Shown: positions 35,942 through 45,120 of the stretch, one piece after another
Position numbering within the stretch: the stretch's first letter is position 1
How the letters are laid out: every line of letters begins with the position of its first letter
Assembly: GCF_008629675.1 (NCBI RefSeq)
Contig: NZ_VWOX01000001.1
Location: 744,001 to 808,000 of the forward strand
Direction: 5' to 3'
Origin: Roseiconus nitratireducens
GTDB lineage: Bacteria; Planctomycetota; Planctomycetia; Pirellulales; Pirellulaceae
Length of the DNA: 64,000 bases
Notes under the pieces: model-generated
Database searches by the model: none
Told to the model about the DNA's origin: nothing
What the model saw: the letters and a program-made list of their open reading frames with translations, nothing else
Position numbers and translations under genes: made by a program

Positions 35942-37876
35942 CTAGTTCGGGACCCTGTTGAGGTACCCGGATGTCGTGAACCGGATGAACCAGGCCATGT
36001 CGCCCGGCGCCTCCTCGAACCGATCGAACAGGTCCTGCATCAGCTCACGGTGCCGGGGATCGGCCATCAACTCGATTGCCCTGGCGGCATGAAGCACGAC
36101 GGTTTGGTCGGAGCTTTCGACCAGCGCGGCCAATGCTTCGCCCGCCGATCCCGAGTCACCGTGACGTGCCAGCGCATCGGCCGCGGCAATCTGGACCGCT
36201 GCGCTGGGATCGTCCAATGCGTCGTGCAGTGGTCCGCGGAGCGACGCGGGCAGATCGCTGATGGCGGCGCAGGCGATCGCACCCCAATATCGAAGCGACG
36301 GATCCGCTGCCGCGAGAGTGGCCGCGATCGGTTTCGGATCGTTCGTGCCGACCAGGGAGGCTGCGGCGAAGAGCTCGTCGAATGGAACCTGGCCCGACTG
36401 CGCCCACTGCATGGGTGTCGTCGACGAGAGGTGGCGGCCCAGTTCGATCTCCGGCACCAAGCCCAGGTCGCCTGACTGGACCATGTGCTGCTGCAGCGCA
36501 TCACGCATCTTTTGCAACGTAGCGTGATGCTCCTCAGAACTCGCCAGGTTGTGCAAATTCAGCGGATCGCGGCGGCAGTCGTACAGTTCCTCGACCGGCC
36601 GCGAGGGACGCACGTACTGTCGTTGGGCGGGCGAAGCGTTGTCCGATTCCGACAGCCCCTCGAACTCGTGCCGGATGCTGCCCTGGTCGGCCCAGGCGCT
36701 GGGTTGATGGTAGCCCAGAAAAGGCATGAAGTTGCGGATGTACAGGAAGTCGCGCCCTCGCACCGAACGGGCCATGTCGATCGCCTCATCCACGCGATCC
36801 CGGTGGCCGAACAACTGGGCCGCCGGGACAGCCTCGGGGCCAGAATCATCGCCAAGGCTCAAGAAGGCGGAGCCGCGAACGTGATCTGGAACCGAATGGA
36901 TTCCTGCTAAACGCAGCACCGTCGGAGCAAAATCTTGGAAGCAGACCAGGCGGTCGGTCCACTCGCCCGGTCGCGTGGGCGCCCAGTTTCTCTGCTTGTC
37001 GGGGAAACGGATCAGCAGAGGAATCCGCATGCCGCTGTCCAGCAACGCCCGCTTGTGACGCGGCAGCCCGGACCCGTGATCGGAATAAAAGAACACGACC
37101 GTGTCGTCGGCCAGGCCATCTGCTTCAAGCTGCTCCAACAGCGTGCCAACCTGTTGGTCCAGCACGGAGATGCAGTCGTAGAATCGTGCCAGTGTCTTTC
37201 GGACGACCGGGGTATCGGGGTAGTACGGCGGAACCGGCACCGATTGGGGGTCGTGAATCTGATCGCCAGAAAGCTGGCTTTGGATCTCCTCCTGAAATTG
37301 TTCGTAGGGCCACACCATGGTCCGAGATTGATGGGTCGTCATCAGGTTGAAGACGCTGAAGAACGGTTGGCCCGGCTGGCGGTGACGCCAATGCGCGGTG
37401 CTGCTGTTTTCGTCCCAGGACGCGGCGATGATTCGATCTTCCGAGGCGGTGTTGTAGTCCGTTTTGACGTTGTTCGTGGTGAAGTAGCCGGCGTCGCGCA
37501 GCAGCGCGGGGAAGCCGTTCATGTCGTCCGGTGATGGAAACCGCGAACGCATCGGGTGCGTGCCTTGGGTGGTTGCGATACAACCGTTGATCAAACAGGC
37601 GCGCGACGGGGAACAGACCGGTGCGGTGGCAAACGCGTGCGAGTAGCGTGTGCTCTGCGTCGCGAATGCGTCCAGGTGGGGCGTCGTTGCGAAGGCGTCG
37701 CCATAACATCCCAGCACCGGACTCAGATCTTCCGCCGTGATCCACAAGATGTTGGGTTGGTCGGAGTCGGGATGGTTCGGAGAGTCTGGTGGTTGTCCGC
37801 GAAGTGGTGATGGGTGCACCAGCAATCCGACCAACAAACCGATGACCGAGCACATGAAACGGGATCGCAGACTCAT
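35942..37876 (-). CDS. Secreted sulfatase with C-terminal helical-repeat domain
   Basis: From ATG 37876 there are 644 residues. A signal peptide (to about residue 28) precedes PNILWITAEDLSPVLGCYGD and ATAPVCSPSRACLING, with Cys88 in the C-x-P-x-R motif. FFYSDHGSGLPRHKRAL completes the sulfatase site. From about residue 500 the sequence turns into HEAT-like helical repeats (AATLAAADPSLRYWGAIACA, ALDDPSAAVQIAAADALARH, DQTVVLHAARAIELM). The repeat part probably mediates binding to partners or substrate. It is oriented like the following MocA gene, 103 bases away. Confidence 0.94.
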   Translation of the reverse strand: MSLRSRFMCSVIGLLVGLLVHPSPLRGQPPDSPNHPDSDQPNILWITAEDLSPVLGCYGDAFATTPHLDAFATQSTRYSHAFATAPVCSPSRACLINGCIATTQGTHPMRSRFPSPDDMNGFPALLRDAGYFTTNNVKTDYNTASEDRIIAASWDENSSTAHWRHRQPGQPFFSVFNLMTTHQSRTMVWPYEQFQEEIQSQLSGDQIHDPQSVPVPPYYPDTPVVRKTLARFYDCISVLDQQVGTLLEQLEADGLADDTVVFFYSDHGSGLPRHKRALLDSGMRIPLLIRFPDKQRNWAPTRPGEWTDRLVCFQDFAPTVLRLAGIHSVPDHVRGSAFLSLGDDSGPEAVPAAQLFGHRDRVDEAIDMARSVRGRDFLYIRNFMPFLGYHQPSAWADQGSIRHEFEGLSESDNASPAQRQYVRPSRPVEELYDCRRDPLNLHNLASSEEHHATLQKMRDALQQHMVQSGDLGLVPEIELGRHLSSTTPMQWAQSGQVPFDELFAAASLVGTNDPKPIAATLAAADPSLRYWGAIACAAISDLPASLRGPLHDALDDPSAAVQIAAADALARHGDSGSAGEALAALVESSDQTVVLHAARAIELMADPRHRELMQDLFDRFEEAPGDMAWFIRFTTSGYLNRVPN

Positions 37877-37979
37877 GAACAACCCGGGGGGATGGATGAC
37901 AACGACATAAACGGCGGGGATTGAACGTATGCCACCAAGGTTCCCGTTTGGCCTTGGAGGCGGCGTTGATACGCGACTG

Positions 37980-39422
37980 CTAAACCTGGATCTGCCAGCC
38001 GTCGCGGTACTCGCGCCGGATGAACGGGTTCAGCTCAGGCCGGCCCGGCACCTCCATCTTCTGGGCGTCCCACGAGAGCCGGGTGTCGGGGAATCGCTGT
38101 GCGAGTACTCCCAACAGGATGGTTTCGGTCATCGGCGATGCCAGTGAAAAGTTGGATGCCGCCTGATCGATGTGGCCTTCGATCGCGGCCAACCATTCCA
38201 GGTAGCTATTTTGTTGCGGGGCTCTCGGCAGCGATGTCGGGATCGCGTCGATTTCGCTGGTGGGGACGTTCGGCTTGAACTGCCAATTGTTCTTCGCGCG
38301 GTGAAAGAACAGCTTGCCTTCACTTCCCACGATCACACTGCCGTAGTCGCGGAAACTCATGCCCTCCAAGACGTCGTCGTCGGGATGATTGTATTGGTCA
38401 CCGTTCTTTTTCAGGCTCCATGAATCCCGGTCGAAGGTGGCGTCGATGTAGCCATCGTACCACTGGAAGGTGAATCCCTCGGCGGCGCTGTATGGCGTCG
38501 GTCCGAATTCCCAGGTGATGATGGAATTGATGGGCGGTGAAATCTCGGTCGCGCCCTGTTGTTGGGCGCGCACGCTACGCGGAGCTTCCGGATTCATGGC
38601 CCAGAAGCCCAGATCCATGATGTGGCACGCCATGTCGCCCAGGGCTCCGGTGCCGTAGTCCCACCAGCCGCGCCACGCGAAGGGCGCGATTCGCGGGCTG
38701 TAGTCCACCCAGGGTGCGGGACCGACCCACTGGTTCCAATCGATTCCCGCCGGCGTGGGCACCTTGGGCGGAGGTGAATGAAAACCCTGTGGCCAGATGG
38801 GGCGATTCGTCCAGGCGTGAATTTCTTTCACCTTGCCGATCACACCGGATCGAATCAATTCCACGCAGCGTCGCAGGTGATCGTTCGCATGAGCCTGATT
38901 GCCCATCTGCGTTTTCATCCCCGTTTGTTTGGCAACCGCGTTCATCGTTCGCGCCTCCCAGATGCCGTGACTCAGTGGCTTCTGACAGTACACGTGCTTG
39001 CCGGCTTGCATGGCCAGCACGGAGGCGTGGAAGTGGTGGTGGTCGGGCGTGGACACCGTCACGGCGTCAACTCGGTCGCCGAGCTCATCGAGCATTTCTC
39101 GGTAGTCGGAGTAGAAAGCGGCGTCGGGAAAGCTTTCTCGAACTTGGGCCATGGAACGCAACCGGCCTTCGATCTTGTCAAGCTTCTTGGCATCGATCAC
39201 GTCGACCAGGGCAACGACTTCGAAACCTGCTTTCTTCGCTTGTTCGATATCGGTGCGACCTTTCCCGCCGGCGCCGATCCCGGCCAGGGTGGGCTTTTCC
39301 AGTCGCTTTTGTGCCAGACTGGGAAAGAAGTGGAATCCGGCGGCGGCGCCCAGCGCGGTGCCCATGGACTTGGCGAAACGACGCCGTGAGATGCAGCATG
39401 TTCGGGCGGGAAGATTTGGCAT
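37980..39422 (-). CDS. Tat-exported Gfo/Idh/MocA-family oxidoreductase
   Basis: 480 residues; CISRRRFAKSMGTALGAAAG is a twin-arginine signal. GIGAGGKGRTDIE is the dinucleotide loop, VTVSTPDHHHFH and HVYCQKPLSHG the family motifs (again Gln before Lys-Pro), and GALGDMACHIMDLGFWA the substrate-side block. Length and motifs match the large planctomycete MocA group. Transcribed toward the sulfatase, it may process the desulfated sugar. It starts 312 bases from the alpha-CTD-like gene. Confidence 0.93.
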   Translation of the reverse strand: MPNLPARTCCISRRRFAKSMGTALGAAAGFHFFPSLAQKRLEKPTLAGIGAGGKGRTDIEQAKKAGFEVVALVDVIDAKKLDKIEGRLRSMAQVRESFPDAAFYSDYREMLDELGDRVDAVTVSTPDHHHFHASVLAMQAGKHVYCQKPLSHGIWEARTMNAVAKQTGMKTQMGNQAHANDHLRRCVELIRSGVIGKVKEIHAWTNRPIWPQGFHSPPPKVPTPAGIDWNQWVGPAPWVDYSPRIAPFAWRGWWDYGTGALGDMACHIMDLGFWAMNPEAPRSVRAQQQGATEISPPINSIITWEFGPTPYSAAEGFTFQWYDGYIDATFDRDSWSLKKNGDQYNHPDDDVLEGMSFRDYGSVIVGSEGKLFFHRAKNNWQFKPNVPTSEIDAIPTSLPRAPQQNSYLEWLAAIEGHIDQAASNFSLASPMTETILLGVLAQRFPDTRLSWDAQKMEVPGRPELNPFIRREYRDGWQIQV

Positions 39423-39734
39423 GGAGAACGCTCGTGGGAACGGGGCCAGAAGAACCGGGGATCAGGTCGCCGCGGGGACAGACGTCCCGCCAACAGCGTA
39501 TCGGCTGGGCGTCGTCGCTGCCAAAAATTGGCCGGACGACCCGCCTGACGGTCCGTTGATTCTTCGGCCGGGCGCTCCGCAAACGCGTCTTCTGCTGAGC
39601 GCCCTCGGCTCGGCGAACTCGCCTTCTGCTCGGCAAAAGCCGCGGGAATGAACCCGACTTTCACCGAGTGAAAGACGACGATTGAACATCAACCTGCAGC
39701 TGCCGCGATCGAATCTAGCCCCGACGATCGGTCG
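39423..39734. other. Intergenic region, nothing recognised
   Basis: These 312 bases separate two minus-strand genes. Short Arg/Gly-rich open frames occur on both strands but none looks like a protein. GCTCGGCGAACTCGCC and nearby words are mildly repetitive. Confidence 0.5.
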
Positions 39735-40001
39735 TCACGGCGCATCGCCGCGCAGGTGCAACCCCAGATTGTCCAACACCTTGACCACGCGCGTCACCGT
39801 GGTCTGCCCAAAGTTGGTGACCTTCATCAAATCCTGCCGAGTGCACTGAACCAACTCTCGCACGTACAGGATGCCGTCTTCTTCCAACCCGTTGATCGTG
39901 CGGACATCCAGGTCCAACTCGGCGACGGCGGAATCCAGCCATTGTTGGCGTTGCTGCTGTTTCACCCAGTCCTGGTTCAGCGGGATACGAGTTTTTGCCA
40001 T
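39735..40001 (-). CDS. Free-standing RNA polymerase alpha C-terminal-domain-like protein
   Basis: The 88-residue protein (start ATG 40001; the longer frame upstream looks non-coding) has a 20-residue Gln/Arg-rich leader and then one alpha-CTD fold: VAELDLDVRTINGLEEDGI, LYVRELVQCTRQDLMKV, NFGQTTVTRVVKVLDNLGL. Residues matching the DNA-contacting Arg265 and Asn268 of E. coli alpha are present (Arg34, Asn37), as is the helix-hairpin-helix glycine (Gly65), while Lys298 and Ser299 positions are threonines. It lacks the alpha N-terminal domain. It may bind DNA minor groove or regulators as a separate module; the function is inferred. Confidence 0.85.
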   Translation of the reverse strand: MAKTRIPLNQDWVKQQQRQQWLDSAVAELDLDVRTINGLEEDGILYVRELVQCTRQDLMKVTNFGQTTVTRVVKVLDNLGLHLRGDAP

Positions 40002-40472
40002 CGGGTTTGCCTCCGTTGCGAATGGTAAAAAACGTGGTCGGGCAAGAGTGTAAAAGCTTTGGAGGTTGGGTCGGAGAGGTTTTTGAACGTTTTTCCGGAT
40101 CGTCGCGGGTGGCTGAAACGTCGGCCGTTCCCGTGGGGGAGCGGCCCGCATTTCGTCTCGCGTTTTCTGCCGTCTTCGCTTGGCAAAGAATCTCAATTGC
40201 CAGACGGCCCCTTTCGTTGTTACGGCGCCGATCAGCTCTATGATGACGACCAGATTTGGAAGCCGTCGCGATCGTGGAATTGAATCGCGAGGTGAAAACC
40301 GTGTCTGTCACCAATGGCATCATTTGACGTGCTCGGCTGTGCGGAATCTCGCCGGCGTCCGCAATCGCACCGGGATTGAGGGCGCCAGACGGGTAGCCAA
40401 CGCCCTGCGTTCACCAAGGTGACGTTTGATTGGTGCCTGTTTCCTGCTCCCTCCTCCCCATGGCTCACCGAG
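40002..40472. other. Divergent intergenic region
   Basis: These 471 bases lie between the alpha-CTD-like gene and the GH2 gene and should hold both promoters. Open frames on both strands here lack any recognisable feature. I see no strong hairpin or repeat. Confidence 0.5.
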
Positions 40473-42761
40473 ATGTCCCACCGCAACTTGTACTTTCTGC
40501 TCACCTTGTTTGCCGCGTTGGCACCGTGCCGCTGCGGGAATGCACAGGAGATCGTTGACTCCTGGCGATACACGTTGACGCAGCCGGCGGAGAACTGGAA
40601 CGCGGAATCCTTTGACGATTCAGATTGGAAAGAAGCGCCGGGTGGGTTTGGAACGCGTGGAACGCCGGGTGCGAGAATCGGAACCCGTTGGGCCACCAAC
40701 GACATCTGGCTTCGCAAAACGGTTGAGTTGAAAGAAGTACCGACCAATCCCGCGCTGCTGATCCACCACGATGAAGCGGCGGAGGTGTACGTCAATGGCC
40801 AGCTGGTGCTGACGGTGACCGGTTACACCAACGACTACCAGGTGCTGCCAATTGCCGGCGAGAAGAAGGCCCAGCTTCGCCGCGGCAAGAATCAGATCGC
40901 CGTGCATTGTCGCCAAACGACCGGCGGCCAATTCATCGATGTGCATCTGATCGATGGCGACAACGTCCCCACGTTGCCGCCTCCCCCGCGGAGCGAAAAA
41001 CCGTTCGTTTCTGAATTGGTGACGCGTTGGGGGGAAGAGGTCACGGCTCAGAACGCATGGACGGAGTACCCTCGACCACAACTGCGTCGCGAGGATTGGA
41101 GCAACTTGAACGGGATGTGGGACTACGCAGTCACGCCGGCCAAACAGCAGGAGGCTCCATCGGAATGGGCAGGTGAGATCCTCGTCCCCTTCTCGTTGGA
41201 ATCCAAGCTCGGTGGTGTTCAACGACGACTCGACGCCCGTGAAGCTCTCTGGTACCGGCGGACTTTCCAAGCGGACCCAAATCCCGGTGAGCGTCTGCTG
41301 CTGAATTTCGAAGCGGTCGATTACCGCTGCGAAGTGTTCGTCAACGGTCAATCGGTTGGCCAACACCGGGGTGGCAACCTACCCTTCACGCTGGACATCA
41401 CGGCGGCTGCCAAGGCTGGGGCGAACGAACTGATCGTGCGCGTGGAGGACGAAACCGAGGCTTGGCAATTGCGTGGCAAGCAGGTCTTGGATGCCCATGG
41501 AATTTGGTACACCCAGGTCTCAGGAATCTGGCAGACCGTTTGGTTGGAAAGCGTGCCGGCCAGTTTCATTCGCGATGTCCACCTGGCAATGCAAGTGGAC
41601 GAGGGAGGATTTGACTTTCGCGCCGACGTTCAGGGTGACGAACCCGGTCAGCGTCTCGCAGTGACCGTCCGCGATGGGGACCAAGTTGTTTGGCAAGGCG
41701 ATGGGTCGGTGGGCGAAACGCTTGCCGTTCGCATCCCGCGCGATCAGTTGACGTTGTGGTCGCCGAAGGTGCCGCACCTTTATGACCTGGACATCAAGAT
41801 CCAGAACGCTGACGGAGAAACGATTGATTCCGTCCGTTCCTACGCCGGGATCCGCCAGGTTGGCAAGGTGCAGGACGCCGACGGGAATTGGCGGTTCACG
41901 TTGAACGGAGAGACGATCTTTCACTGGGGGCCGTTGGACCAAGGATGGTGGCCCGATGGTCTGCTGACGCCGCCGTCCGATGAAGCGATGCTGTTCGACA
42001 TCGAATGGTTGAAGCAAGCCGGATTCAACATGATCCGCAAGCACATCAAGGTCGAACCGCGCCGCTACTACTACCACTGTGATCGGCTGGGCATGATGCT
42101 TTGGCAAGACCAGGTCAGCGGTGGCAAGGGACCCGCGTGGACTCGGTTGGCCCAGGATCCGCAAGATGCCGAGTGGCCTCAGGATGCCCACGACCAGTAC
42201 ATGGTCGAATTGGAACAGATGATCGACACGCTGGAGAACCATCCCTCGATCGTGGTTTGGGTGCCATTCAATGAAGCTTGGGGCCAACACCGGACGATGG
42301 AGGTCGGGAAGTGGACCGTGCAACGCGATCCATCACGCCTGGTCAACATCGCCAGCGGAGGGAATTTCTGGCCGGTGGGCGACATCGTCGATGCCCACGC
42401 GTACCCTCATCCACGGTTTCCCTTCGATCAGGGCAAACAGGGGCGCTTTGATGACTTTATCAAGGTGATGGGCGAATTTGGTGGGCACGGTTATCCGGTC
42501 CAGGGGCACCTGTGGGACCAGAATCGACGCAACTGGGGATACGGTGGGCTGCCCAAATCGGAGGCGGAGTACAAACAGCGCTACGTGACGTCTTTGGAGC
42601 GGTTGAAAGAGCTGCGAGATCAGGGAATCGCCGGTGGCGTCTACACGCAGACCACCGATGTCGAAGGCGAAATCAACGGACTGATGACCTATGACCGCAA
42701 AGTCATCAAGATCCCGGCGAAAGAGCTGGCCGACCTGCATCGATCGCTGCTGGAAGATTGA
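40473..42761 (+). CDS. Secreted glycoside hydrolase family 2 enzyme (beta-galactosidase-like)
   Basis: The start ATG 40473 gives a signal peptide (MSHRNLYFLLTLFAALAP, cleaved near NAQ at residue 25) and 762 residues. An extra N-terminal beta domain (WRYTLTQPAENWNAESFDD, LIHHDEAAEVYVNGQ) precedes the GH2 sugar-binding domain (ALWYRRTFQADP, HRGGNLPFTLDIT), the immunoglobulin-like domain, and the TIM barrel. Glu601 in WVPFNEAWGQH is the likely acid/base and Glu668 in VMGEFGGHGYP the likely nucleophile. It should cleave beta-galactosides or related glycans exported to the periplasm, in keeping with the nearby sulfatases. Confidence 0.93.
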   Translation: MSHRNLYFLLTLFAALAPCRCGNAQEIVDSWRYTLTQPAENWNAESFDDSDWKEAPGGFGTRGTPGARIGTRWATNDIWLRKTVELKEVPTNPALLIHHDEAAEVYVNGQLVLTVTGYTNDYQVLPIAGEKKAQLRRGKNQIAVHCRQTTGGQFIDVHLIDGDNVPTLPPPPRSEKPFVSELVTRWGEEVTAQNAWTEYPRPQLRREDWSNLNGMWDYAVTPAKQQEAPSEWAGEILVPFSLESKLGGVQRRLDAREALWYRRTFQADPNPGERLLLNFEAVDYRCEVFVNGQSVGQHRGGNLPFTLDITAAAKAGANELIVRVEDETEAWQLRGKQVLDAHGIWYTQVSGIWQTVWLESVPASFIRDVHLAMQVDEGGFDFRADVQGDEPGQRLAVTVRDGDQVVWQGDGSVGETLAVRIPRDQLTLWSPKVPHLYDLDIKIQNADGETIDSVRSYAGIRQVGKVQDADGNWRFTLNGETIFHWGPLDQGWWPDGLLTPPSDEAMLFDIEWLKQAGFNMIRKHIKVEPRRYYYHCDRLGMMLWQDQVSGGKGPAWTRLAQDPQDAEWPQDAHDQYMVELEQMIDTLENHPSIVVWVPFNEAWGQHRTMEVGKWTVQRDPSRLVNIASGGNFWPVGDIVDAHAYPHPRFPFDQGKQGRFDDFIKVMGEFGGHGYPVQGHLWDQNRRNWGYGGLPKSEAEYKQRYVTSLERLKELRDQGIAGGVYTQTTDVEGEINGLMTYDRKVIKIPAKELADLHRSLLED

Positions 42762-42901
42762 TCCCGCCGCGAATTGAGCCGCGAATTGATGCGTCCGTGC
42801 GACGACGGACGTCTATCGGTAAATGTCATCGAGGCAGTTCACTCTGCCTCCGGGAGTATCGGCCGTCTAATCGGCTGGCAAGGGTTTCGACAGACCCTCC
42901 C

Positions 42902-42944
42902 CGAGCTTACAGCTCGACCCTCCCGTTGCTGCGCACGGGAGGGT
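42902..42944. repeat. Two adjacent hairpins of the CCCTCCC repeat family
   Basis: CGAGCT-tac-AGCTCG (42902-42916) is followed directly by ACCCTCCCG (42917-42925) and CGGGAGGGT (42936-42944). The right edge continues GAAGTAGT, and GATGGACCACTA follows about 30 bases on, as in the copy near 28870-28920 (GGATGAACCACTA). It lies in the 270-base gap between the convergent GH2 and MgtC genes. Confidence 0.75.
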
Positions 42945-43031
42945 GAAGTAGTAAATGTGTGACGTTTTCTGCTAGATGGACCACTACTTGCCGGGCCAGA
43001 CCGCTTCCACAATTACCGCCCGTCGAGGCTG

Positions 43032-43532
43032 TTACGACTTGTCGTTCCGCTCTGATTCTGGCTCGTCATCATCGGAGTGTCCGCGGCCGAAATAGTTCTC
43101 GACCCAGCCGACGGCGACCAGGATGAGTGCCGCAAATACGGTCAGCACCGAAGCGAGAGCGACGCGTTCGACCGCCACCGCCACGCCGATTCCGGCCGTC
43201 ATGTAAATGTTGGCTGCCGTCGTCAAACCTTCCACGCCTTCTTGCTTGTCATGCACGATGGTACCGGCGCCCAGGAAGCTGATCCCCACCACGATCGCCT
43301 GCAGTACCCGAATCGGATCGACATTCAAGACCGAACCGGATTGTTGTTGTTGAAACTGATCGATGATTCCCTGGCCCAAAACCATCATCAGGGCGGATCC
43401 GGCGCAGACGAAAATGTGCGTGCGGATGCCCGCCGGTTTGCCGGCGATCTCGCGTTCAACGCCCAGGACGGATCCCAGGCCCGCGGCGATGGCGACGGTG
43501 CGAAAACTTTCCAGGTCCAGCGATTCAAACAT
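43032..43532 (-). CDS. MgtC/SapB-family membrane protein
   Basis: 166 residues with about four membrane segments. The family signature is clear: LGSVLGVEREIAGKPAGIRTHIFVCAGSAL, then VGISFLGAGTIV and GLTTAANIYMTAGIGVAVA (each shown in part). The soluble ACT-like C-terminal domain of Salmonella MgtC is absent; a short acidic tail follows. Members are linked to Mg-limited growth and membrane ATPase control. It is 39 bases downstream of the DUF2252 gene on the same strand. Confidence 0.92.
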   Translation of the reverse strand: MFESLDLESFRTVAIAAGLGSVLGVEREIAGKPAGIRTHIFVCAGSALMMVLGQGIIDQFQQQQSGSVLNVDPIRVLQAIVVGISFLGAGTIVHDKQEGVEGLTTAANIYMTAGIGVAVAVERVALASVLTVFAALILVAVGWVENYFGRGHSDDDEPESERNDKS

Positions 43533-43571
43533 GGGTAACGGGGTTGGGGGAGGTGGATGTCAGAATGGATG

Positions 43572-45092
43572 CTATTGGTAAACGTGGTCGACACGCTCAA
43601 AAGCACCATCTTTGTAGTCGCTTCTGAAGTAGCGATGGTCTTTGCGACAACGCTGCACGGCCTCGTCAGCGAACCGCAAGACATCTTTGACGAACAGATC
43701 GACCGGCTGCATTGCCTCAATGATCCTCGGTTCGATGTCGTGTTCGATCGCTCCGATTTCGTCCGAGAGCGAATGCGCGTGCGCGAGAGCCTGGCCGCAG
43801 ATGCCCGCGTAGTCTTTCCATTCGGATTTGGACAGATCGTCCAGGTCGATGTCATCTCGATACGGAGCGCGCTCACGTGTCATGAAGCTTTGGCCGTCGA
43901 CTTCGATGCTTCCGTAGAACACGTCACCGCGAACCAGTTGCGATGACTGGGCATGTTTAACGCGGTCGCCGGGGACATCGAAATGGCGATCGGAAGGTGG
44001 AACCAGATCGGCCAACGCCGATCGTCGGGCGCGTTTGAATTCCAGGATCAGGTCGTCCGTCCCGTCTTCTCGCGGGCCTTCGACCATCACGTAGTAGCGA
44101 TCCAGTCCCAGCGACGCCGTTCCCTGATTCTTTCGGATGGCGACGTCCTTGACCCGCATCGCGCCGGCGCGTGCCGGTGCGTCGATCTCCATCGTGCCGA
44201 CCAGGTCGTGAACCAACTGTTGAAACTCGTCGCGCCGCGTGCTGACGGGGATCAAATCCTCATCACTGCGAAAACCACGACGGTGCTCATCCTGGTAGTC
44301 CTCCCGCAGCCATTCGTCGCGTGTCGTCTGGGCATTCTCGATCAAACCACGGATCAACTCTGGAGCATTATCCAGCCGGAACTCTTGATCCATCTCCGAA
44401 CGTTCATCGGCGAACCGTCGAATCCCGCAGGCGTAGCCTCGCAAGAATTTACGGGCGATCTTTCGTTGCCGTTTGCGAGAGTATCCCCGGATGCATTCTG
44501 CGGCCAACATGAAGCCCGTTGCACCGCGTTTCAGATCCCACGTGAACGGCGCGTAGAACGCTTCGTCAAAATCGTTGACCGCGAAGATCGGAACAAAGTC
44601 AGCGTTCGGCATCACGCCGAAATTGCCGGGATGAACGTCGCCCAGGTTTAGCACCGTCGGCATCCAAGCGTCGTCGCCGGCCATGTCCCGGTAGAACAAC
44701 AGAGCGGTTCCGCGAAAGAAAGAGAACAGCGATCCTGCCAGTTTCGCGAACTTGGCTCGGGCGCCGTCGGAATGCGCCGTGATTCTTGCCCGGTGATCTT
44801 CCCGCAACGTTTGCCGCACGTGCATCCGGCGGTCATTTCCGGACAACTGACGTGGCGTCAGCAAAAACTCGCCCGCGGCCGCCGACTCCGCCAGACGTCG
44901 GAACGTCCCCAGCCGTGAGCCTGCGTGCGGTTGGCTACGACTCAACGCCTCCAGGAGTTCGGACTTGGTCATGCCCGATCGGCCATCAATCTGGTTCTCT
45001 TTCGCGCGTTCGTACAGCTCGTCTTTCGAAAGCTCGGCTAGCGATTGCCACTGATCCGGATGCCGATGCTCAGTCGTGGACCGCTGGGTCAT
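43572..45092 (-). CDS. DUF2252-family protein with N-terminal Rho-N/SAP-like segment
   Basis: 506 residues. The body matches DUF2252: RDMAGDDAWMPTVLNLGDVHPGNFG, FAVNDFDEAFYAPFTWDLKRGATG (shown in part), and a C-terminal AHALSDE-like helix near 430-445. The fold is related to protein-kinase-like phosphotransferases, and H-P-G-N-F with D-F-D-E could be a catalytic pair, but the activity is unknown. Residues 15-50 (LAELSKDELYERAKENQ, GMTKSELLEAL) resemble the small Rho-N/SAP helix-extended-loop fold that binds nucleic acid. Such a fusion is not something I recall as standard. Confidence 0.88.
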   Translation of the reverse strand: MTQRSTTEHRHPDQWQSLAELSKDELYERAKENQIDGRSGMTKSELLEALSRSQPHAGSRLGTFRRLAESAAAGEFLLTPRQLSGNDRRMHVRQTLREDHRARITAHSDGARAKFAKLAGSLFSFFRGTALLFYRDMAGDDAWMPTVLNLGDVHPGNFGVMPNADFVPIFAVNDFDEAFYAPFTWDLKRGATGFMLAAECIRGYSRKRQRKIARKFLRGYACGIRRFADERSEMDQEFRLDNAPELIRGLIENAQTTRDEWLREDYQDEHRRGFRSDEDLIPVSTRRDEFQQLVHDLVGTMEIDAPARAGAMRVKDVAIRKNQGTASLGLDRYYVMVEGPREDGTDDLILEFKRARRSALADLVPPSDRHFDVPGDRVKHAQSSQLVRGDVFYGSIEVDGQSFMTRERAPYRDDIDLDDLSKSEWKDYAGICGQALAHAHSLSDEIGAIEHDIEPRIIEAMQPVDLFVKDVLRFADEAVQRCRKDHRYFRSDYKDGAFERVDHVYQ

Positions 45093-45120
45093 GATCCCTA
45101 CCGAAGGTGGATGACGAGCT

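Noticed and set aside
43572..45092. Toxin-antitoxin or defence system around the DUF2252 and MgtC genes
   Set aside because: No nuclease, antitoxin, or other defence family lies next to them; MgtC and DUF2252 are ordinary chromosomal genes.
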